Source of the DNA: Palsa-504 sp963808615
GTDB lineage: Bacteria; Actinomycetota; Actinomycetes; Streptosporangiales; Streptosporangiaceae
Reading direction: 5' to 3'
Length of the DNA: 64,000 nucleotides
NCBI GenBank assembly: GCA_963808615.1
Contig: CAWEGV010000011.1
Span: forward strand, 1-64,000
In this document: positions 61,766 to 64,000 of the stretch, in pieces
Layout: the number at the start of each line of letters is the position of its first letter
Numbering within the stretch: the stretch's first letter is position 1
Position numbers and translations under genes: made by a program
Notes under the pieces: generated by a model
What the model saw: only the letters and a program-made list of their open reading frames with translations
Databases searched by the model: none
Told to the model about the DNA's origin: nothing

Positions 61766-62227
61766 ATGGGATACGGGCAAGCGGATCAGGCCGATCGCGA
61801 GATGATGGCGCTGGCCCTGGGGCGGGCCCGGGACGGCCTGGAATCCGGCGGCGTGCCGGTCGGGGCGGTATTGGCCGCGGGCGGCCAGGTGATCGCGGCC
61901 GGGCACAACGAGCGGGTGCAGCGCGGCGATCCGGTGGCGCACGGCGAGATCGCCTGCCTGCGCAACGCGGGCCGGCGGCCGTCCTACCACGACACCACCT
62001 TGTACACCACGCTGTCACCGTGCCAGATGTGCAGCGGCGCGATCCTGCTGTTCCAGATACCCAGGGTGGTGGTAGGCGAGGCCGAGACCTTCGCGGGCGA
62101 CCTGGGCTTCCTGGCCGGCCGCGGCGTCGAGATCGTGCTGCTCGACGACGAGAACTGCGTGGCCGCCATGCGCGAGTTCCAGCAGCGCTACCCGGAGATC
62201 TGGAGCGAGGACATCGGCGGCCGCTGA
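61766..62227 (+). CDS. Cytosine deaminase, yeast FCY1-type
   Basis: 153 aa. Zinc motif HGE in VAHGEIACLRNAG (about 58-70) and TLSPCQMCSGAILLFQIPRV (about 86-105, PCxxC) are the catalytic and metal residues of the cytidine/deoxycytidylate deaminase fold. HGE rather than HAE, VVVGEAETFAGDLGFLAGRG and the C-terminal WSEDIGG closely follow yeast cytosine deaminase. It converts cytosine to uracil and ammonia. Starts 11 nt after the GNAT gene. Confidence 0.9.
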   Translation: MGYGQADQADREMMALALGRARDGLESGGVPVGAVLAAGGQVIAAGHNERVQRGDPVAHGEIACLRNAGRRPSYHDTTLYTTLSPCQMCSGAILLFQIPRVVVGEAETFAGDLGFLAGRGVEIVLLDDENCVAAMREFQQRYPEIWSEDIGGR

Positions 62228-62235
62228 AACTAGGA

Positions 62236-62336
62236 GCGTTATGCAAAACCGAATCGCGAGTGCAGGCCTTTGGGGCCTGCGCGAGCGATCGGTGCAGGCA
62301 GTGGACAGCAACAACAGCGGGTGCTTCGCATAACGC
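62236..62336. repeat. 101-nt element with terminal inverted repeats and an internal hairpin
   Basis: GCGTTATGC (62236-62244) is repeated inverted as GCATAACGC (62328-62336), and the adjacent bases (CAAAACC / GGGTGCTTCG) are partly complementary. Inside is a hairpin with stem GCAGGCC/GGCCTGC (62262-62268 with 62274-62280) and flanking TCGC/GCGA. It is AT-richer than its neighbours and lies directly before the damaged iminopeptidase gene. A MITE-like relic or a structured RNA are both possible. Confidence 0.4.
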
Positions 62337-62352
62337 GAACTTTGGAAAAACG

Positions 62353-62910
62353 TTAGGTCCGGGCGAACCGGTTCAGTGCGGTCATCATGTGCTCGGTCAT
62401 CTCGTCGCCGCCGTGATGCCCGGTGCGGACCAGATGCAGCTCGGAGCCCGGCCAGGCCCGGTGCAGCAGCCAGGGCACGTCCGGCGGCCCGCCGATGTCG
62501 AAGCGGCCGTGGATCAGCACGCCGGGAATGCCGGCCAGCAGGCCGGCGTCGCGTAGCAGCTGCCCGTCTTCCAGCCAGGCCGCGTGCGAGAAATAGTGCG
62601 CGCACCTCCGCGCGAACGTCATGCGGAAGCGGGGATCGGCGAGCCCCAGCGTCACGCCCCACGAGCCAGCCCAGACCAGCCACCGCTCGATGCCCAGGTA
62701 CACGCGCAGCTTCTCGATGTCGCCGATCAGGTGATCGGTGGTGTTGGCGTCCAGGCTGGTGTCCAGGTCCGCCACCGAGGGCGTGCTCCGTCCGCAGCCG
62801 CGCTGATCGAACTGGACCAAACGGTAGGCGTCCGGGTCGAACGAGCGGCGCCGCCCCGGAGCGCTGCCACTCCCCGGTCCGCCGTGCAGCGCCACCGCCG
62901 GCTTGCCACA
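62353..62910 (-). pseudogene. Prolyl iminopeptidase remnant: 5' truncation and internal deletion
   Basis: The left-over start CGKPAVALHGGPGSGSAPGR lacks the first 30-40 residues of the family. Then YRLVQFDQRGCGRSTPSVAD and the elbow VWAGSWGVTLGLA are present, the latter directly joined to DPRFRMTFARRCAHYF, SHAAWLEDGQLLRDAGLLAG, IPGVLIHGRFDIGGPPDVPW and HLVRTGHHGGDEMTEHMM. The cap domain, roughly 90-100 residues, is missing in frame. The catalytic Ser, Asp (GRFD) and His (TGHHGG) remain, but the fold should be broken. Numbers are estimates from the family. Confidence 0.75.
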
Positions 62911-63631
62911 TCAACGGGCTGGCCGAGCTCGCCTTCATCACCCTGGCCGGCGACCAGCTGCGTATCGGCGCCCTGGCCCGGCACGCGGACCTGCTGTCCT
63001 CGGCCGTCGCGGGCCAGTGGTCCCGATCTTCGGTGACGCCGAGCGGGAGGTCGCGGACCCGATCGTCAGGCTGTGGGGAACCGTGGGCGGCTCGCTGTGC
63101 CAGGCCGATCCGTCCGAGGACCTGCCCGCGGTGTTCGCGGCGGTGCGCGCCATCGCGGTCATCCGCGGCCAGCACGGCGAGCGGATGGTCCCGGTCAGGG
63201 AATTCCACCTCGGCCCGTACGAGACGGTGATCAGGCCGGGAGAGCTGCTGGCTGAGATCCGGGTGCCGGTGCCGGTCCGGCCCGGCACCGGCAGCGCGTA
63301 CCAGAAAGTGGCGCGGCGGGTCGGCGACTGGTCGGTGGCCGCGGCCGGCGCGGTGCTGCGCCTGGACGCCGATCACGGCCGGCCGGTCATCGAGTCCGCG
63401 GGCATCGGGCTGACCGCCGTGGGCGCCGAGCACTTCGTCGCGGCCGAGGCCGAAGACTTCCTGGCCGGCCGGGTCGCCGACTCCGAGAGCTTCGCGGCGG
63501 CCGGGGCGATCGCCGCGGAGCACTGCCATCCCGCTGCCGACCAGCGCGGACCCGAGGACTTCAAGCGCCACCTGGTCGCCGAGCTCACCACCCGCGCGCT
63601 GCGCCGGGCCGCGGCCCGGGCGGGTTCATGA
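62907..63631 (+). pseudogene. CoxM-type FAD subunit remnant: 5' truncation and frameshift
   Basis: The gene enters abruptly at INGLAELAFITLAGDQLRIG, without the first 55 or so residues that carry the start and the first FAD contact. One base is missing near 63020; after it the frame continues PIFGDAEREVADPIVRLWGT, VGGSLCQADPSEDLPAVFAA, SAYQKVARRVGDWSVAAAGA to the TGA at 63631. Its 5' end touches the truncated 5' end of the opposite-strand iminopeptidase. Not translatable as it stands. Confidence 0.75.
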
Positions 63632-64000
63632 CGATCCGGGTCGCGGTGACCGTCAACGGCATCGAGTACGTGCGGGACGTGCTCGAGGTGGATGCCGCGG
63701 ACCTGGAGTGGGAGCCTGGCCGGTGGTTCGCCCGCGGCGACCCGGATTCCGGCCACACGATCGCGGAGATAGCGCTGGCCGCCCACTCCGGTCTGGAGCT
63801 GCCCGAAGGCGTCGAGGGCCAGCTGGACGCGACCTGCGTCTACAACCCGCCCAACCTGACCTATCCGTGCGGCGCGTACATCTGCGTGGTCGATGTGGAC
63901 CCGGGCACCGGCAAGGTCTCGGTGCGGCGGTTCATCGCGGTGGACGACTGCGGGGTCCGGATCAATCCGATGATCGTGGAGGGCCAAGTGCACGGCGGGC
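63628..64000 (+). pseudogene. CoxS-CoxL chimera produced by a large deletion (runs off window)
   Basis: ATG 63628 overlaps the CoxM stop by 4 nt and reads MTIRVAVTVNGIEYVRDV, the start of a 2Fe-2S subunit. From the next codons it is the C-terminal region of a CoxL-type molybdenum subunit: EVDAADLEWEPGRWFARGDP, GHTIAEIALAAHSGLELPEG, VEGQLDATCVYNPPNLTYPC, VSVRRFIAVDDCGVRINPMI, VEGQVHGG. All iron-sulfur cysteines of CoxS and most of CoxL are absent, a loss I estimate at about 2 kb. The frame is open to the right edge. The order FAD-FeS-Mo marks an original coxMSL operon. Confidence 0.75.

Overview
The window reads as chromosomal DNA of a GC-rich actinomycete, probably a soil Streptosporangiales or Streptomycetales relative. 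GC is about 70% by eye. The evidence is third-position G/C in nearly every gene, frequent GTG/TTG starts, 4-nt ATGA/GTGA gene overlaps, an F420/LLM-type oxidoreductase, DUF427, PPK2, LysM-transglycosylase and DUF222/HNH families. No rRNA, tRNA, CRISPR array or intact transposase was seen.

Layout. 0-10 kb: the end of a glycosyltransferase, a small membrane protein, an esterase/ATP-grasp/glutamate-cysteine-ligase-like cassette, a DMT transporter, a bicupin protein, PPK2, and two genes broken by single-base frameshifts. 10-37 kb: a dense catabolic island. It holds two paralogous molybdenum-hydroxylase operons (FAD, 2Fe-2S and Mo subunits), each next to a DUF6282 metal-dependent hydrolase. With them are an NCS1 nucleobase-type permease, PucR and IclR regulators, a maleate-isomerase-like protein, a two-subunit CoA-transferase, a ThDP decarboxylase, an acetamidase/formamidase, a class III aminotransferase, a tautomerase, an SDR, a ureohydrolase and two fold-type II PLP enzymes. 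The simplest reading is uptake and stepwise hydroxylation, ring opening and CoA-activation of an N-heterocyclic compound. The substrate cannot be named from sequence. 37-62 kb: mostly housekeeping genes (mtnA with a class II aldolase, LysM transglycosylase, SixA, acetyl-CoA synthetase, STAS, alcohol dehydrogenase, ftsH, lgt, an ABC exporter with a two-component system and a DUF4097 protein, PaaK, YbaK, FCY1-type cytosine deaminase). 62-64 kb: a damaged prolyl iminopeptidase and a damaged coxMSL-type operon.

The most unusual property is damage of two kinds. First, single-base frameshifts lie inside otherwise intact genes, including two in ftsH. Second, at least seven genes keep a recognisable start and end but have lost the middle: a GNAT, an isochorismatase-family hydrolase, an HNH/DUF222 protein, a DUF427 protein, a prolyl iminopeptidase, a CoxS-CoxL fusion, and probably an M50-like protein. 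One further deletion removed both 5' ends of a divergent gene pair. Either this genome is eroding by many small deletions, or the assembly carries many indel and collapse errors; the frameshifts in ftsH favour at least some sequence error. Gene functions are family assignments made by reading translations; no database search was run.
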